Positions 1-11,555 are shown, counted from the first letter of the stretch. The stretch is 64,000 nt of DNA from Sapria himalayana (GCA_029783825.1 JAREIK010000500.1:1095001-1159000), one strand, 5' to 3'. Notes: a model not told the origin generated them from the letters alone. Numbers and translations: made by a program.

Positions 1-300
1 TATCATACATGGACCAAATCGAAATATTTTTATATATAAATAAAATAAATGATACACATATATAAATATACATAAATATATGTAAATATATAAACATATA
101 TATTAATTCACAAAGATACACACACACACACATACATATATATCTATAATATATATATGTGTGTGTGTGTGTGTTTATATTGGTTTATAAATGTTTGTCA
201 ATTTATATATAAGTATATATATATATATATTATGTATATTTATATGTGGGTGTCATTTATTTAATTTTTGTATATAAATATTTCAATTTAGTTAACATGT
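1..300. repeat. AT-rich microsatellite-bearing DNA
   Basis: This stretch is low-complexity TA-rich sequence with a CA run near 119-132 and a GT run near 159-174. The two runs are complementary and could pair as a weak hairpin. No coding signal is visible. Confidence 0.7.
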
Positions 301-1340
301 GATAAAAATCATGTGATTGATTGATTTGTTGTGGTTTACGTGAAGGGTATGAGGTCAAATCCCATTATGTTTTTTTTTTCATGGTTTATTGCTTTAGACA
401 TCAGGTTTCCAATTAAGAAACTTTTATTTTTATTTTTTTTTTATTCAAAGGGCAAAATCAGGTTTATGAATTTTAGTGCAATAAACTTAATGATTTTAGA
501 ATATGATGCACTTTTTTTTAATTATGAAATATTTGGTGCAACAAAAATCAAATATTTTGTGTTTAGTGTATCAAAACATAAATATCCCAAAAAATGGGAT
601 GAAGATATAAACTTAATGCCACTTTGTATCAATGACTTTTCTTATGACCCTTTCACATGGATGTTCATATGAATGTCCAAGAAACTAGGTTTTATAAATT
701 TATGCATTATATTAGTTTTTGCTTTGCATATATATATTTTAGTGCATAGTCGGAGACAAATAATTTAACATACTTTTACAAGTATATAAAATCTTTTTTT
801 GCAAAAAAAAAAAAAACAAAAGATGAAGAATCCCAGTATCATTTTGTATCAAAGATTTTGATCCTAATATAGCGTCACATTTTTTTAATCAAATTCTCAA
901 TGAAAACTTACTAGTTACTAATTAATTTGTAAAATAAAGATCTCCCAATTGAATACACAATATCAATTATTAAATTTAAATAAAAAAAGGCAATTAAAAT
1001 TTTAATTATATCATTTTTCGCATCGATTTTATTCGCACATCCCAACCTAGACATACCCAACATGATATGGAGATATGCCATAATATTTGATTTCATTTTT
1101 CTCATCATACTAATTAAAGTGAACAAAAAAAAATCTTACCATATAAGAATATAGATATGATTTTATTTTTTTCCTCAATGATGATTTATATTGCTAAATA
1201 CCAAAAAGACCTCTGATAAACAACTCTTTTATTATTGTTTACCATATTACTCGAATCGTCAAAGGAACTTACGATAATAACTCATTTATTTCACTCATGA
1301 TTCTCGAATGACAAAAAAAATAGACACACAAAATTTTTAT
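300..1340. repeat. Dispersed repeat family C, copy 1 (approximate ends)
   Basis: Blocks of this region recur at 21230-21880 and 32320-33000. Shared blocks are a segment around 455-640 (a CAAAATCAG-like stretch followed by 'gtgcatcaaaac'-type sequence) and a segment at 1205-1340 (the 'catttatttcactca' block followed by an A-run and 'tagaca'). The 113-codon ORF at 331-672 has no recognisable domain and lies inside the repeat, so I do not call it a gene. The class of the repeat is unknown. Confidence 0.45.
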
Positions 1341-1900
1341 GTTATCTCTCATTTTATCATATCAAACCTAACTCATACTATTCATTATCTCATATATGAA
1401 CCTCAAGTCCTCGGGGTTGAAGATGGTAAAGTTCTGTCCCAACAACATGATAGATCAAACTCACTAATATTTTGGAAAGAATATTTGACATCCCTGATGA
1501 TTGAACTGGGGATCGAACTTGTGAAACAAGAAAAAGAGGATTTATCATCTTTAGAAAATGAACTACTAAATTATTCATTAATGATAGTGTACTTAATATG
1601 AGTGTAACTAATTAGGTTTATTGTCTATTAGTTTTTTTTATGCATCAAGTCTTCTCCCTTGTTCTAGCCTCAATTTTTTTGATCATTGTATACAAGTTAT
1701 GCACATAATTCAGAGATATAAATCAAACTCACATACTTAAGTTTATGAACTAATAATGATATTTAAATGTTGTCCAAATGTAAATGTTTACAAAAAAAAT
1801 ACTAAAAAGTAAATGTTAACAAAATGGTATTTAAAAAAGACTTCTTAAAATTTAAATTGCACTTGAAAATGATTTAATTCTTATTAAATTTAGGAGATCA
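1341..1900. other. No recognisable gene
   Basis: This is AT-rich sequence. A 97-codon plus-strand ORF (1308-1601) runs through it without any motif I recognise and without the codon evenness of a conserved gene. A tRNA B-box-like string occurs on the minus strand near 1508-1520 but has no matching A box or cloverleaf. Confidence 0.5.
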
Positions 1901-2640
1901 AATATTTGCAGATGATGAAACATAAAAAATAAATAAAGAAATAATTATCTCCAACAAATTGGTCAAATGATCTGAATGAGCTTCAAGGATATAGTTTATC
2001 TACTAAGTAAATAAACATAAAAAATAAATATATAGCAAATGTATACAGAAGCTGACTCAATCTCTCTTGATTTAAATAAAAAAGTATTTAAAAAAATAGC
2101 AATATGAATTTGATTCTCGATGGCCTTCTTATGACTTTTGTTGAGACGAACTAATTTTTTGATATTAAGAAATCATATTTCAATTTATAGTTTATTACTA
2201 TTTTTTTATATTTTATCAACTAGTCAACAAATTCGATATTATTAATTTTTGAATGTGATTATTATTCTTACATATTTCCTTATAATAAATTAAATAATTT
2301 ATATATAAATTCAAAATACTTAAGATTCATAATCACAATGTTGTTTTAAAAAGTTTGTGATAATGTATTTCTAAATAAAGAAAGCATACTAATGATAATT
2401 ATATTTATTAATTGAGCAAAACATTATGTGTTGATTAAAATATGAATTTTTTTTAGAAGTTGAAAAAATATAAATTCAATTCTACTTCTAAATACACAAT
2501 TTAGAAGTGTAGTTACAATTAACAAGACGAGATTATTTCGTATATATAATATTCTCAAGTTCAAATGTAATTGTTTTTTTTTTGTTACATATTAACAATA
2601 TGTTCTAAAATATATTTTGTAGTAGAATAATTTCAATCAG
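1900..2640. repeat. Dispersed repeat family D, copy 1 (approximate ends)
   Basis: The sequence is collinear with 55480-56290 and partly with 29220-29460. Shared landmarks are the 'ttaattgagcaaaac' block, the 'ctaaaatatattttgtag' block and the 'gaatgtgattatt' block. No ORF is conserved between the copies, so it is most likely a non-coding or badly decayed transposon. Confidence 0.5.
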
Positions 2641-3950
2641 ATTATTACAATATTTCCTTTATTACTTTCAAAATCTTTATTATTTTTGTTTTTACATAGT
2701 TTTATAATTTATATTATTTATAATTATTTAATTTAAAAAATTTCATAATTTCTATTTTATACTTGTTATAATATTTTATTGCTTTTTATGGATGTTAACT
2801 TTTTATATTTTTATGAGATATTTAAAAAATTATAATGATTCTAAATTTATAATTAAAAAAATTATAATTCTACACAATAAAAAAATTCAATTTTATATAA
2901 ATTATATTTTAAATTAAAAATTGATTTTTTGTAAAAAATATAGAATTTTAAATATAATTACATTTTTAGATTTTAGTAAATAGATTATTTTTTTTATATT
3001 TTTACAAATTTTATAATTATTATCATTTTTTCATTTTTATAAATTAGTAATATTAAATGTTTTACTTTTTTATAATGATTACAATTTGCTAATATTATTA
3101 TTTCATAATTTTTGTGATTGTAGCAAATTCTTCTATTTTTTATTTGTTAATATATTATAATTAAATAATAAAATTTTTGATAAGTTAAAAATTCTTCATT
3201 TTTTGATAATCATATAATTATTATATATTTGATGAATTGCAATTTTCACCAAGAGCATTACTTAATTAGCTAACAACATAATAGTCTGATTAGTTAAGAA
3301 GTTGGAAACTCTTACACTATGGTCATGAATTTGATCCTCATGGATTTCAGATATTCTCCTCATAGTATAATTTGTCAATTAGATATATCATGGTATTGAG
3401 ATGGGGTTTTACCTACTCTAACTTTGGGAGCTGAGGCCTATGTATGCACCAAAATATAATATGAGTTGGGTTTGAGAGAGAGAGAGGAGAGATAAAAAAA
3501 TCAAAATGAGGACGATCATTCTTTATTGTGGTCTTTGATTGGATTGCCAACACTGGACTTATGGAGTGCTTAAGAATATCTAAGTGTTTTGCCAACATTA
3601 ACCTTGTGAACCTAGGCCGAGAGCATACATATTATGAGTACAACTAAGACCATCCTTCTTTTTGCCTTGGAGGAATGATAATAGGAACTCATTTGAACTA
3701 GCCATATATAAAATATTAAAAGGTAAAAAGTGAATACCTAAATATTTTTTGTTCAATTTAACTCAAATGTTTTGTTATAAAAGGTCTTTTCGCTACCATC
3801 AACATGAAAAAAAATTACTTGTCATTTTTTAATATACTTAGGATTGATGACCTTATGATTCAAACTCAAAATTTTCTATCTCGAGCTTGCCCCTGTAACT
3901 CGAACTAGCTAAAATATGAAATTTTATATATTGATAATCATGGAAGTGTA
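2641..3950. other. AT-rich intergenic DNA, no gene seen
   Basis: 2640-3240 is almost pure A/T with no ORF. 3240-3950 is more complex but has only short ORFs. Near 3284-3340 a tRNA A-box-like string (TAGTTAAGAAGTTGG) is followed about 35 bp later by GAATTTGATCC, a weak B-box match. This could be a decayed tRNA-derived SINE head. Confidence 0.4.
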
Positions 3951-3958
3951 GGTCGTCT
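3951..3958. repeat. Left target-site duplication of outer hAT
   Basis: The 8-mer GGTCGTCT here pairs with GGTCATTT at 11007-11014. The two differences are a G/A and a C/T transition, the kind expected from decay of methylated cytosines. Length 8 is the hAT hallmark. Confidence 0.6.
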
Positions 3959-4217
3959 TAGAGGTTACAAGTGTGGCGTGTCATCCCTAGCACAAACCAA
4001 GTCTCTGGTCATATTCTGGCTTGGTCATGTCGGGGCATGCCAGGTCTTGTTGGGTCGTGCTGGGCATGTTGGGCATGATGGGTCATGCTGGTTTGGACCT
4101 GGTTTTTAGTTTAGTGCCTTAGCCTAAGACCTAGCATAGCTATGTACTAGGAAGTTAGGACTTCGAGTTCAAGTCTGAGACTGACTCGCACAGTCACACT
4201 CATAACTCGACTCACCG

Positions 4218-4686
4218 TAGAGGTGTCAAACGGGACGTGCCGGGCCAGGCCAGCACGTTTTTTTCCGGCCCGACCGTGCTTTCATGCCTGGCACGGTTTT
4301 TGTGGAGTTCAGCCCCGGCACGAGCCAGCGGCACGATCCGCCGGGTTTGGCCTGGTCAGGCGAACCCTAAATTAAAAAAAATTAGGATTTTGATACGCCC
4401 GAAACCCTAATTTTAAAAAATAAGGGTTTCGGCGCCCCCGTAACCCTAATTTTTTAAAAAAAATTGATTTCAACATGGTATCGTGCCAACGGGCCATGGT
4501 ACCATGTCGAGCCATGCACGGCACGAGGCTCGGTTGGCCTCGGCACGGCACGACACGATCGTGCCGTGGTCGGGCACGGCACGAGCCCAAGCACGAAAAA
4601 TTCTTATTTCGGGCCGGCCCAGGCACGGTCGAACCGTGTCGTGCCTCGTGTCGGGCCGGCCTGGCCCAGCCCAGTTGACACCTCTA
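4218..4686. mobile_element. GC-rich non-autonomous hAT (MITE), 469 bp
   Basis: It begins TAGAGGTGTCAAACGGG and ends with the inverse of TAGAGGTGTCAACTGGG, so the terminal 12 bases match perfectly. The flanking 8-mers ACTCACCG (4210-4217) and ACACACCG (4687-4694) match at 7 of 8 positions. The interior is far more GC-rich than the window and filled with 'ggcacg/cgtgcc' inverted motifs. ORFs occur on both strands but are by-products of that composition. It carries no transposase and must have been mobilised in trans. Confidence 0.85.
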
Positions 4687-5099
4687 ACACACCGTCTCGG
4701 TCTCAAAATTATGGAATAATTATTTAATTTTTTTTTACAAATTTCATATTTTAAGTTAATATGTATGTGTTGTAAGTGTGACATTAGATTATATTATTTA
4801 TTAAGTTCACATAAATCACAAAATAAATATAAAAAAAATACATCAATTATTCATTCATCATTAAATCCAAAAATAATAATAATACAAGGTCATAAGCATA
4901 ACTCACAAATCATAACAACTGACAAGAATATAAAATAAACTATAAATAATGTCAATCTCAATCATAATAATAATATTGCAGAAAGCACAACTACCTCAAT
5001 GACTTAATCTTGTCAACCTATATGAGTATTAAATTGATCATCATTATGTAATTGTTTGATGGCATCACTAATGGTAGGCTCAACCTCATTAAAGTCTCA

Positions 5100-5430
5100 T
5101 GAGTCATTATCTGTCAGCAACTCATATGCTCTTGTTCCAGCATGATCTCAATCATGGATGCCCAACCTCGAATCATTTCAATTTTTCATGCATGCTAGTA
5201 TTTCAATGATATCTGGCCGCAATCTTAATCTTATATCCAAAATCATATCAACTGTAATAGAAAAAATAGACTATGATGCTATGCTTGACGCTAGAAAAGT
5301 CAATAGATTCTATGTTATCTTAGACAACATGGGATAAGATGACTCATATGATTTCCATAATTATAAAATATAAAGGTTTTTGTTATTGTTATGTGTTAGG
5401 ATTAAGCAATAATTGGTATCTAATTGACGA
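5100..5430 (-). pseudogene. hAT transposase C-terminal dimerisation domain (outer element)
   Basis: Read on the minus strand this gives a degraded copy of the hAT C-terminal dimerisation region: a 'YPMLSK' block, then an 'SIAS..FSI' block, then 'RLRLRPDIIEILACMKN' and a stop. It is homologous to the better preserved copy at 7203-7412. The inner hAT was inserted immediately upstream of this domain at 5439, cutting it from the rest of its gene at 8544-9830. Internal stops make it non-functional. Confidence 0.75.
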
Positions 5431-5952
5431 GATAGCTCTAGATGTGTCAAATGGGATGGGTAGCCTAGATGCGACCCGAGGCACTGCCCGACTCGCTCGT
5501 GCCTAGCCCGACACGGCATGGTCTAGACTCGTGCCCATGCCGTGCCTGGCCAGCATAAGGAATGACTCTTGCTGTGTTGTGCCTTGGTCTACACGGCCTC
5601 ATGCCAGGTTATGCCTGGCCCAGTACCCTGGCCAAAGGGCATGCAAATTTGGCATGACCCAAACCGTGCCCTGCTCCCCCCCACCAAGATGCAAATTCAT
5701 CAGTCCCTTTTTCCCAGTGCCAGCCCAAGCCTAAGGGCTGAAGGCTCTAGAAGCATTGACCATTTTGGTCGGTTCGAAGGTCGAACCGACCCAAATGGTC
5801 CAAAAAAATTAAATATTGGCCATTGAATTTTGCCCCCAACTGCTAGGAGGTATAATCCAAGGAGGTATAATCCAATGGCCCTAAAGATTCTACCCAAATT
5901 TAAAAAAAAAATCAAAAAGAAATTGTTTTTTAAATACTTTTCAAATCTATAA

Positions 5953-5974
5953 CCCCCCCCCCCCCCCCCCCCCC
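5953..5974. repeat. C22 homopolymer
   Basis: Twenty-two consecutive cytosines lie in the 5' region of the inner hAT, just before the CT-rich leader. Such a run is prone to length error in sequencing and slippage in vivo. Confidence 0.9.
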
Positions 5975-6289
5975 TCATTTATTAATTTTATGTTTAACAT
6001 TACCCACACACTCTCTCTCTCATATTTTCTCTTCTCTCTGTCTATTCTCGACTCTCATTTTTCTCTCTCGCTTTTAACTTTCAGCTTTCAAGACTCAAGT
6101 GTGGACTATGGACTGTAAATGTGACCTATCGATTGTGGTGCGGTGCGGACATCAAAAAGGTAAAGTTATTTTACGCATTATGATTTATGAGTATTTTTTT
6201 TGTTTAGTTAAGTTTTATTTTAAAATTTTAGTTAGAGTTAGTTTAAAGTTTAAACTTTAAGAATTAATTTTTAGTTTAATTAATTTTTT

Positions 6290-6534
6290 ATTGTCTAGTT
6301 GCCTGCATGGACCATATAGTTAAGGTGGAAGGGGTAAATAATATTTTGACATACATATCATCGTGCATGATTCAGGAAGACCAACCTGAAGGGTTCATTC
6401 ACGAGAAGTTGACTAGGCTCTTTGCATACTATGATACTAGTTATGGTGGTAGTAGTACTAAGCATCGAGTACAAACATGGATACCATATTCAAATAGAAG
6501 CGAACATTCACGAGAAGATGACTTTTCTATTTAG
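6290..6534 (+). pseudogene. hAT transposase fragment, end of middle domain
   Basis: The frame reads 'LACMDHIVKVEGVNNILTYISSCM' and then a linker 'HEKLTRLFAYYDTSYGG'. It is homologous to minus-strand 8544-8819 ('AAYMDPRIKVERVENILTYISSCM') and to plus-strand 35140-35230. The methionine at 6307 corresponds to an internal methionine of the family and is not a true start. Upstream, leader-like sequence joins directly to mid-transposase sequence, which marks an internal deletion. The frame ends at 6534, before the first dimerisation copy. Confidence 0.7.
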
Positions 6535-6559
6535 GTAGTGAGGGAGAAATAATGAGGTG

Positions 6560-7706
6560 GACTATCGAATAGGAGCAAGCTACCTTGGTACTTAGATACC
6601 GATTACTGTTCAATTTTATCACATTACGATAATAAGAATTTTGATATTTTAAAGTGGTAGAAATCATATGACTCTACCTATCCCATGCTATCAAAGATGA
6701 CATAGGATCTACTAGCTCCTCTGGTGACGTGTATATAATCGAAGTCTCCTTTTTCTATTGTGAATATGATTTCAAATAAAAGATCAAGATTACTATCAGA
6801 TATTATTGAGGCATTATCATGCATGAAAGATTGAAAGGATTTGAGCTTGGGTATCTAGGATTGTGCTGGGACTACAGCAAAAGTGGAGGAGTTGATTACT
6901 AATGATGATTTATGGGACATTGATGATGATTGATGACTGATATAAGATTAAGACATTGATGATTGAGTTGAGCGCATGAGCCTACTTTAGTGCCTACGAC
7001 CTACTACTATTGATACACTGATACTAATATCAACATTAATCATACTAATGAGATTTATATTTATCATTTTAATTTATCATTTTTGGAATGTCTTTATTTA
7101 TTTATTTATTTATTTTGTCATTTTACTTTGAGGCTTGGCCATTGAATATGAGTGAGCTATCTTGGTACTTAGATACTGATTACCACTCAATCTTATCACA
7201 TTATGAAAATAATAATCTTGATATTTTATACTGGTAGAAATCATGAGTCCACCTATCCCATGCTATCTAAGATGATACGGTATCTATTGACTTATCTGGT
7301 GACAAGTATAGCATCAGAATCTACTTTTTCTATTGTAGTGAATGTGATTTCAGATAGGAGATTGAGATTATGGTCAAATATTATTGAGGCATTAGCATGC
7401 ATGAATGATTGAAAGAATTCAGACTTGGGCATCCATGATCGTACTAGAACTGCAGCAAAAGCGAAGGAGTTGGTTACTGATGATGATTCATGGAACATTG
7501 ATGATGATTGACAACTGATATGAGATTGAGACATTGATGATTGAGCTAAGCACCTAAGCTTACTTTATTGCCTAAGGCCTAATACTATTGATACACTAAT
7601 ACTGATATCATCATTGATCATACGCTAATAATATTTATATTTATCAATTTTATTTTTCATTTTTGGATTGTCTTTGTTTTTTTTTTGTCATTTACTTTGA
7701 GGCTTG
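6560..7706 (+). repeat. Tandem duplication of hAT C-terminal coding and 3' region
   Basis: Unit 1 (about 6560-7139) and unit 2 (about 7146-7706) are collinear throughout. Both run from 'gagc.agctaccttggtacttagatac', through the dimerisation domain and the acidic 'gatgatgattga' tail, to the 'tttactttgaggcttg' block. Unit length is about 570-585 bp. Unit 2 keeps an open frame across the domain (7203-7412). Unit 1 has several in-frame stops. Confidence 0.85.
7203..7412 (+). pseudogene. hAT dimerisation domain, best-preserved copy
   Basis: The 69-residue frame contains 'STYPMLSKMIRYLLTYLVTSIASESTFSIVVNVISDRRLRLWSNIIEALACMND'. This follows the hAT dimerisation pattern YPxLSxxARxxLxxPxxxxxSExxFSxxxxxxxxxRxxLxxxxxEALxCxxD. 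In this family the domain assembles transposase multimers. The start codon used by the frame is not the gene's start, because the N-terminal two thirds are absent. It is recognisable but not functional alone. Confidence 0.8.
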
Positions 7707-8543
7707 ATTTAGACACTTATATTTTATGATTTGTATTTTATTGTTTTAGTGTTTTAGTTTTATTAATTCAAATACTTTTAGTTTTAAAATTTTAGTTGTT
7801 TATATTTTATTTATTTTAATAAATTAAAAATTAAATACTTAATTATTTATTTTAATTTAACTATTTAAGTATTAAATAATTAAAATTAAAATTAAAATTT
7901 TTTAATAATTTTGAATTAGGCCCCAACCCAAACCTTTTAATATTTATTTTAATTATTTATTTATTTTAATAATTTTAAATTAAAAATTAAATACTTGATT
8001 TAAATATTTAATTATTTATTATTTAGTAATGTTTTAGTATTAAACATTTTCCAAACTACCTAAATTAGGCCCCAACCCAGCCCAAAAGGCCAAACCCTGC
8101 CCCAAACCCATCCCAAATAGACCGGATCCGACTTATCCAAGCACAACCCGACCCGAAATACTAAATAATCAGGCTGACAGGCTATGCCGGGCTGGTTATG
8201 TTGAAGCCATGTTGGGTTGGTTAAACTGAAGCCGTGTCGTGCCAGGCACATCACGGTTACTGTACAATGTCATGCCTGACAAGGCATGGTGACTCGATTA
8301 GGCCACCTAAAAATGGGCCGAGCAGCCCAACCATGCATGTTTGACACCTCTAGATAGTTCACTCATATTCGATGATCCATCTCATCATTTTTTCCTAGCT
8401 AACTGAATAGAGAAGACATCATCTTTGAATAATGTATCAATATCCGTACTAGGAGCCTGACTATTACTATCATTATAGCTACTGTCGTAGTATATAAATA
8501 ATTCAGTCAATTTCTCAAAAATAAACTTTTCAGGTTAATGTTT

Positions 8544-8860
8544 CTAGTTCATACATGAAGATATGTATGTCAAAATATTCTCTACCCTTTCCACCTTAAT
8601 TCTAGGGTCCATGTAGGCAGCAAAACAATAAAGAGATGGAGTGGTAGACCAGTATTTTAAGTACTTGGTTTCCATCTCAAGAGACATATCAATAAATATC
8701 AAGTCATTTCTTAACTTTCTAAATATGCTACAAATATTACATATGCACCAGAGTGCAATGCAAATCATGAGAATATAAACTACCAAATACATATTCATCA
8801 TGTCATAAAAAATCTTCATGAATTTTATTTATGAAATTTTTATATCCTAGTCAATATCGT
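8544..8860 (-). pseudogene. hAT transposase middle domain (outer element)
   Basis: The minus-strand frame reads 'MKIFYDMMNMYLVVYILMICIALWCICNICSIFRKLRNDLIFIDMSLEMETKYLKYW' and then 'AAYMDPRIKVERVENILTYISSC'. This is the hAT segment after the catalytic core, in which 'MKFFNIFYD', 'MxxxMxxKYxKYW' and 'AAxLDPRxK' are family signatures. Stops interrupt it just upstream (8830-8860). It is collinear with 34950-35240 in the third hAT and with 42980-43230 in the fourth. Confidence 0.75.
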
Positions 8861-9043
8861 CAATATTAATTTCACATTCTTAGTATTGACATAGTCGGAT
8901 ATCACATGTTCATATCCAACACATGACATCAACATCAGGTAATTATAATTCCAATGGTGTCTTAGATCCATTTATAATTTTTTTTTTAGATTCACAGACA
9001 AATAGAGACTATAAAACTTCTGTTATTTGCTAGGCATCCAAAG

Positions 9044-9450
9044 TTATTTTAGTGAATTATGTATTTTTTCTAAAGTGGGGGAAACAATCTTCATCCCTGC
9101 TTGTACTATCAGGTTAATAACATGACACATATATCTAATGTGAAAAATCTTTCCTAATTGTCCATCTATAATGGTCCTAACAAATATATTAATAGTTACC
9201 TCATTGTTTGATACATTATCAAATATAATACTATATAATTTATTTTGAATATTATATTCTCTAAAGATATCATACACTCATATATAGCAAAGACATCATG
9301 TGGATTATAAATCTTAAAAAATTATAATATCTTTTTATTTAGTATCCATTTAGAATCTATATAGTGGGCGTTAAGGCACGCATAAGATACATTGTCGTGA
9401 CTAGTCTAGATATCAGATGTCACAGACATCATGTGACTATATTCCCTAAA
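9044..9450 (-). pseudogene. hAT transposase catalytic core (outer element)
   Basis: On the minus strand, 'VTSDI*TSHDNVSYACLNAHYIDSKW' is followed by 'IIFDNVSNNEVTINIFVRTIIDGQLGKIFHIRYMCHVINLIVQAGM'. 'TSDIWTS' and 'xFDNxSNN' carry the first two catalytic aspartates of the hAT RNase-H fold, and 'RCxxHxxNLIVQ' is the family's CxxH motif. Both aspartates are still encoded, but the tryptophan codon after 'TSDI' is a stop and the reading frame breaks between the two blocks. Confidence 0.8.
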
Positions 9451-9561
9451 TTCATTAGTTATTATTTATTTTTAACTTATAGTATTTTAGTATGTCATTT
9501 CTAGATGTGGACTTAGGAATCCTACGATATGTAGGCTAAAAATAAGTTGGTATGATACTAA

Positions 9562-9830
9562 CTAATCTTGGATTCTCCAAAATCTAATTGAAAGACCTAC
9601 CATGGTGATCAGTTTAGTCATGTCTTCCATATTTAACTCATTGTGGTATATGAATGGGGTTAACATAGAGGTTGAACTAGATCCAACCTCAAAGACTAGA
9701 CCAATCAATTGGGTTTGCCTATGATCCAATGCACCATATTTTTTTGGTTCATTATTCGACATACTTTTCTAAGTGTCCAGTCCCACATGCACTCCTATAA
9801 ATTAATATTTTTTTATAATATTTATTTTGT
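9562..9830 (-). pseudogene. hAT transposase N-terminal region (outer element)
   Basis: The minus-strand frame starts 'MSNNEPKKYGALDHRQTQLIGLVFEVGSSSTSMLTPFIYHNELNMEDMTKLITMVGLSIRFW'. The same segment occurs in the third hAT at 34010-34210 ('TSFIYYNALGREGMIKLIIMMGQPIRFSEDP'). It precedes the catalytic core in the family, after a BED-type zinc finger that is not readable here. The sequence upstream of 9762 is homologous to the third element (both have 'ggagtgc.tgtgggactgg'), so the real start lies further right. Confidence 0.65.
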
Positions 9831-11006
9831 ATCAATTCTTCATCAACATCCCTAATATTTTTATTTTATATAATATTTAAGTGAATTTAAACTATATATT
9901 TTCTTCTAGTTTTTTATTTTTTAAATATTTGGACAAGACCATAAAAGAAAATAAGGTTTCAGTGGCTCTGGTCTTGGAACTTTCCGTAGGATTTTCGTTA
10001 TCTATACTAAAATTATATATGTTTATATTAATATTAATCTCATTCTCATCGTTAAATTCACTATTTTTTATTTTAAATTTTTATTAGTTTATTAATTATA
10101 TTTTAAATTATATTTTAAATTATATTTTAAATTATATTTTTTAAATTAAATAATATTTTATTAAATTATTAATAAAAATTAAAATTTAAAAACTAATTAA
10201 AAATTAAAAAATTATACATGTTTAGCTTTTGGCCATTTATGGAATGCCGATTCCTGAATCCTGATTTCCAAAGCTGATATATGATATCTAAATCTAATAT
10301 TTGCTGTGTAGTCCACACATGAGTCCCAAAAGATGATCACCCGAATGAAACTGAGAGAGGGTCAACTTAGACTTTAGAGATATACGAAAATAAGTTAAAA
10401 GAGAAAGAGAGAGAATGTGAGGTGAGAGATTGAGAAATGAGAGAGAGACATGTATGATAATATAAAGATTTTAAAAAACATCATTTTTTTGATTTTTTTT
10501 AATTTTTAATGATTTTTTAGGTCAAAACCTCGACATTCATTGGATTTTCTCCCCTAGACGTTGGGGGTGCATCAAATGGCTAAATGCACCTCGAAATAAT
10601 TTTTTTTGACCATTAGGTCGGTTTGGCTTGACAGTTCCAGAATAATCTAGAATCGGGTGATGGTCAAGCCCTAGCCCAAGTCATGAGTCGAGCTGAGCCC
10701 GATGGTTGATGGGTCATGTGCCATGTACATGGGAGCCTGATGCCCGAAACTCAATACTTGGCCCGAGTTTTGGGGCATGATGTCGAGTTGTGTCACTGGA
10801 CTATGCCTTTGGGCCAGCCAGCTATGTAGTGCCTATCCTGACATGAGCCTGACACATCTTGGCCCGGCACAGCATGAGTCATGCCTCAAGCCGTCATGGC
10901 ACGGGCCGAAGCATGGTTCTTGACCGTGCTATGCCAAGTCATGCACGACTAAGTCAGGTTGTGCATCGTACTTGACCTAGGGTGTCTGGCCCACTTGACA
11001 CCTCTA
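9831..11006 (-). other. 5' non-coding end of outer hAT
   Basis: This stretch holds AT-rich sequence with a short 13-bp tandem repeat at about 10096-10140, a GA-rich leader (10380-10450) and a GC-rich subterminal zone (10540-11006). The GA-rich leader corresponds to the CT-rich leader of the oppositely oriented inner element. The plus-strand 68-codon ORF at 9881 is not supported by homology. Confidence 0.55.
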
Positions 11007-11500
11007 GGTCATTTGACACACATCTTGAATATTCACACGAGAAACATGCCTTTTATAATGGCCATTTCTTAAGGTTGTCCCTCTCAATTTGGATAGCCCA
11101 TGGGAAAAAAGATGTGTTATTTTTTATTTCTCAACATAGTTGCAAAGTTTACTACCTTGTGGTGATGATGAAGGTTTTGTACAAGAAGGTTGAAGTAGAG
11201 ACTCAAATTGTAAATATCAGGTAGGGGTGAGACTTGCCTTAATATTTGTTTTTTCTTTCACATCATAACAATTAAATTGAACGAAAAAGGGAAAATTTAT
11301 GTTTCTCAACTGCAAAGTAAAAATTTTTATGTTTTGATTACCTTTTTTTATTATTATTTAGAGGATGTGTAGCAAACTCAAACATATTTAAGCTTTGCAG
11401 CACTTAAATACATCAACACAAAAATATCTTTTGCTCTAACAGAGTCAGCAATTTATGTTACAAACAAATTCATATTTTTATATATAAAGTTGTGTATGTG
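11007..11500. other. Unassigned, no gene supported
   Basis: An 80-codon plus ORF (10982-11224) begins inside the hAT terminus and runs out into the flank, ending before a GTAGGG. Because it spans a transposon boundary and matches nothing I know, I do not call it. Confidence 0.4.
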
Positions 11501-11554
11501 AAATATAAAAATATTTTTAATATACGTAGCATATGTATATATATTGTGTAAATA

Positions 11555-11555
11555 C

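Larger units (their letters stand above)
5439..8352 (+). mobile_element. Inner hAT element inserted in the outer hAT
   Basis: The left TIR is TAGATGTGTCAAATGGG and the inverted right TIR TAGAGGTGTCAAACATG. The target duplications GATAGCTC (5431-5438) and GATAGTTC (8353-8360) match 7 of 8. Rejoining the flanks restores the outer element's own coding sequence, whose paralogue (around 7143) reads through the same stretch. The order inside is GC-rich terminus, C22 run, CT-rich leader (6007-6090), a deletion junction near 6290, transposase middle-domain end (6307), two tandem copies of the C-terminal domain (6560-7706), AT-rich 3' region and GC-rich terminus. Most of the transposase (N-terminus and catalytic core) is missing, so it was not autonomous. 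Confidence 0.85.
3959..11006 (-). mobile_element. Outer hAT transposon, decayed, with two nested insertions
   Basis: The left end reads TAGAGGTTACAAGTG and the inverted right end TAGAGGTGTCAAGTG. Both are followed by GC-richer subterminal DNA full of 'gtcatgcc/gggc' motifs. An 8-bp target duplication with two transitions flanks it. Minus-strand transposase remnants run from right to left: N-terminal region (9562-9830), catalytic core (9044-9450), middle domain (8544-8860) and dimerisation domain (5100-5430). Removing the MITE at 4218-4686 and the hAT at 5439-8352, each with its 8-bp duplication, leaves about 3.65 kb, a normal size for an autonomous hAT. Stops and frameshifts in every domain show it is dead. 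Confidence 0.75.

Noticed and set aside
4372..4784. Several overlapping ORFs on both strands
   Set aside because: They lie in the GC-rich interior of a hAT MITE, cross its ends and share no protein motif.
6150..6300. Intron with donor near 6156 and acceptor near 6299 in the inner hAT
   Set aside because: The apparent acceptor lies in sequence homologous to coding DNA of the other hATs ('ttattgttttgctgcctac'), so it is better explained as a deletion junction.
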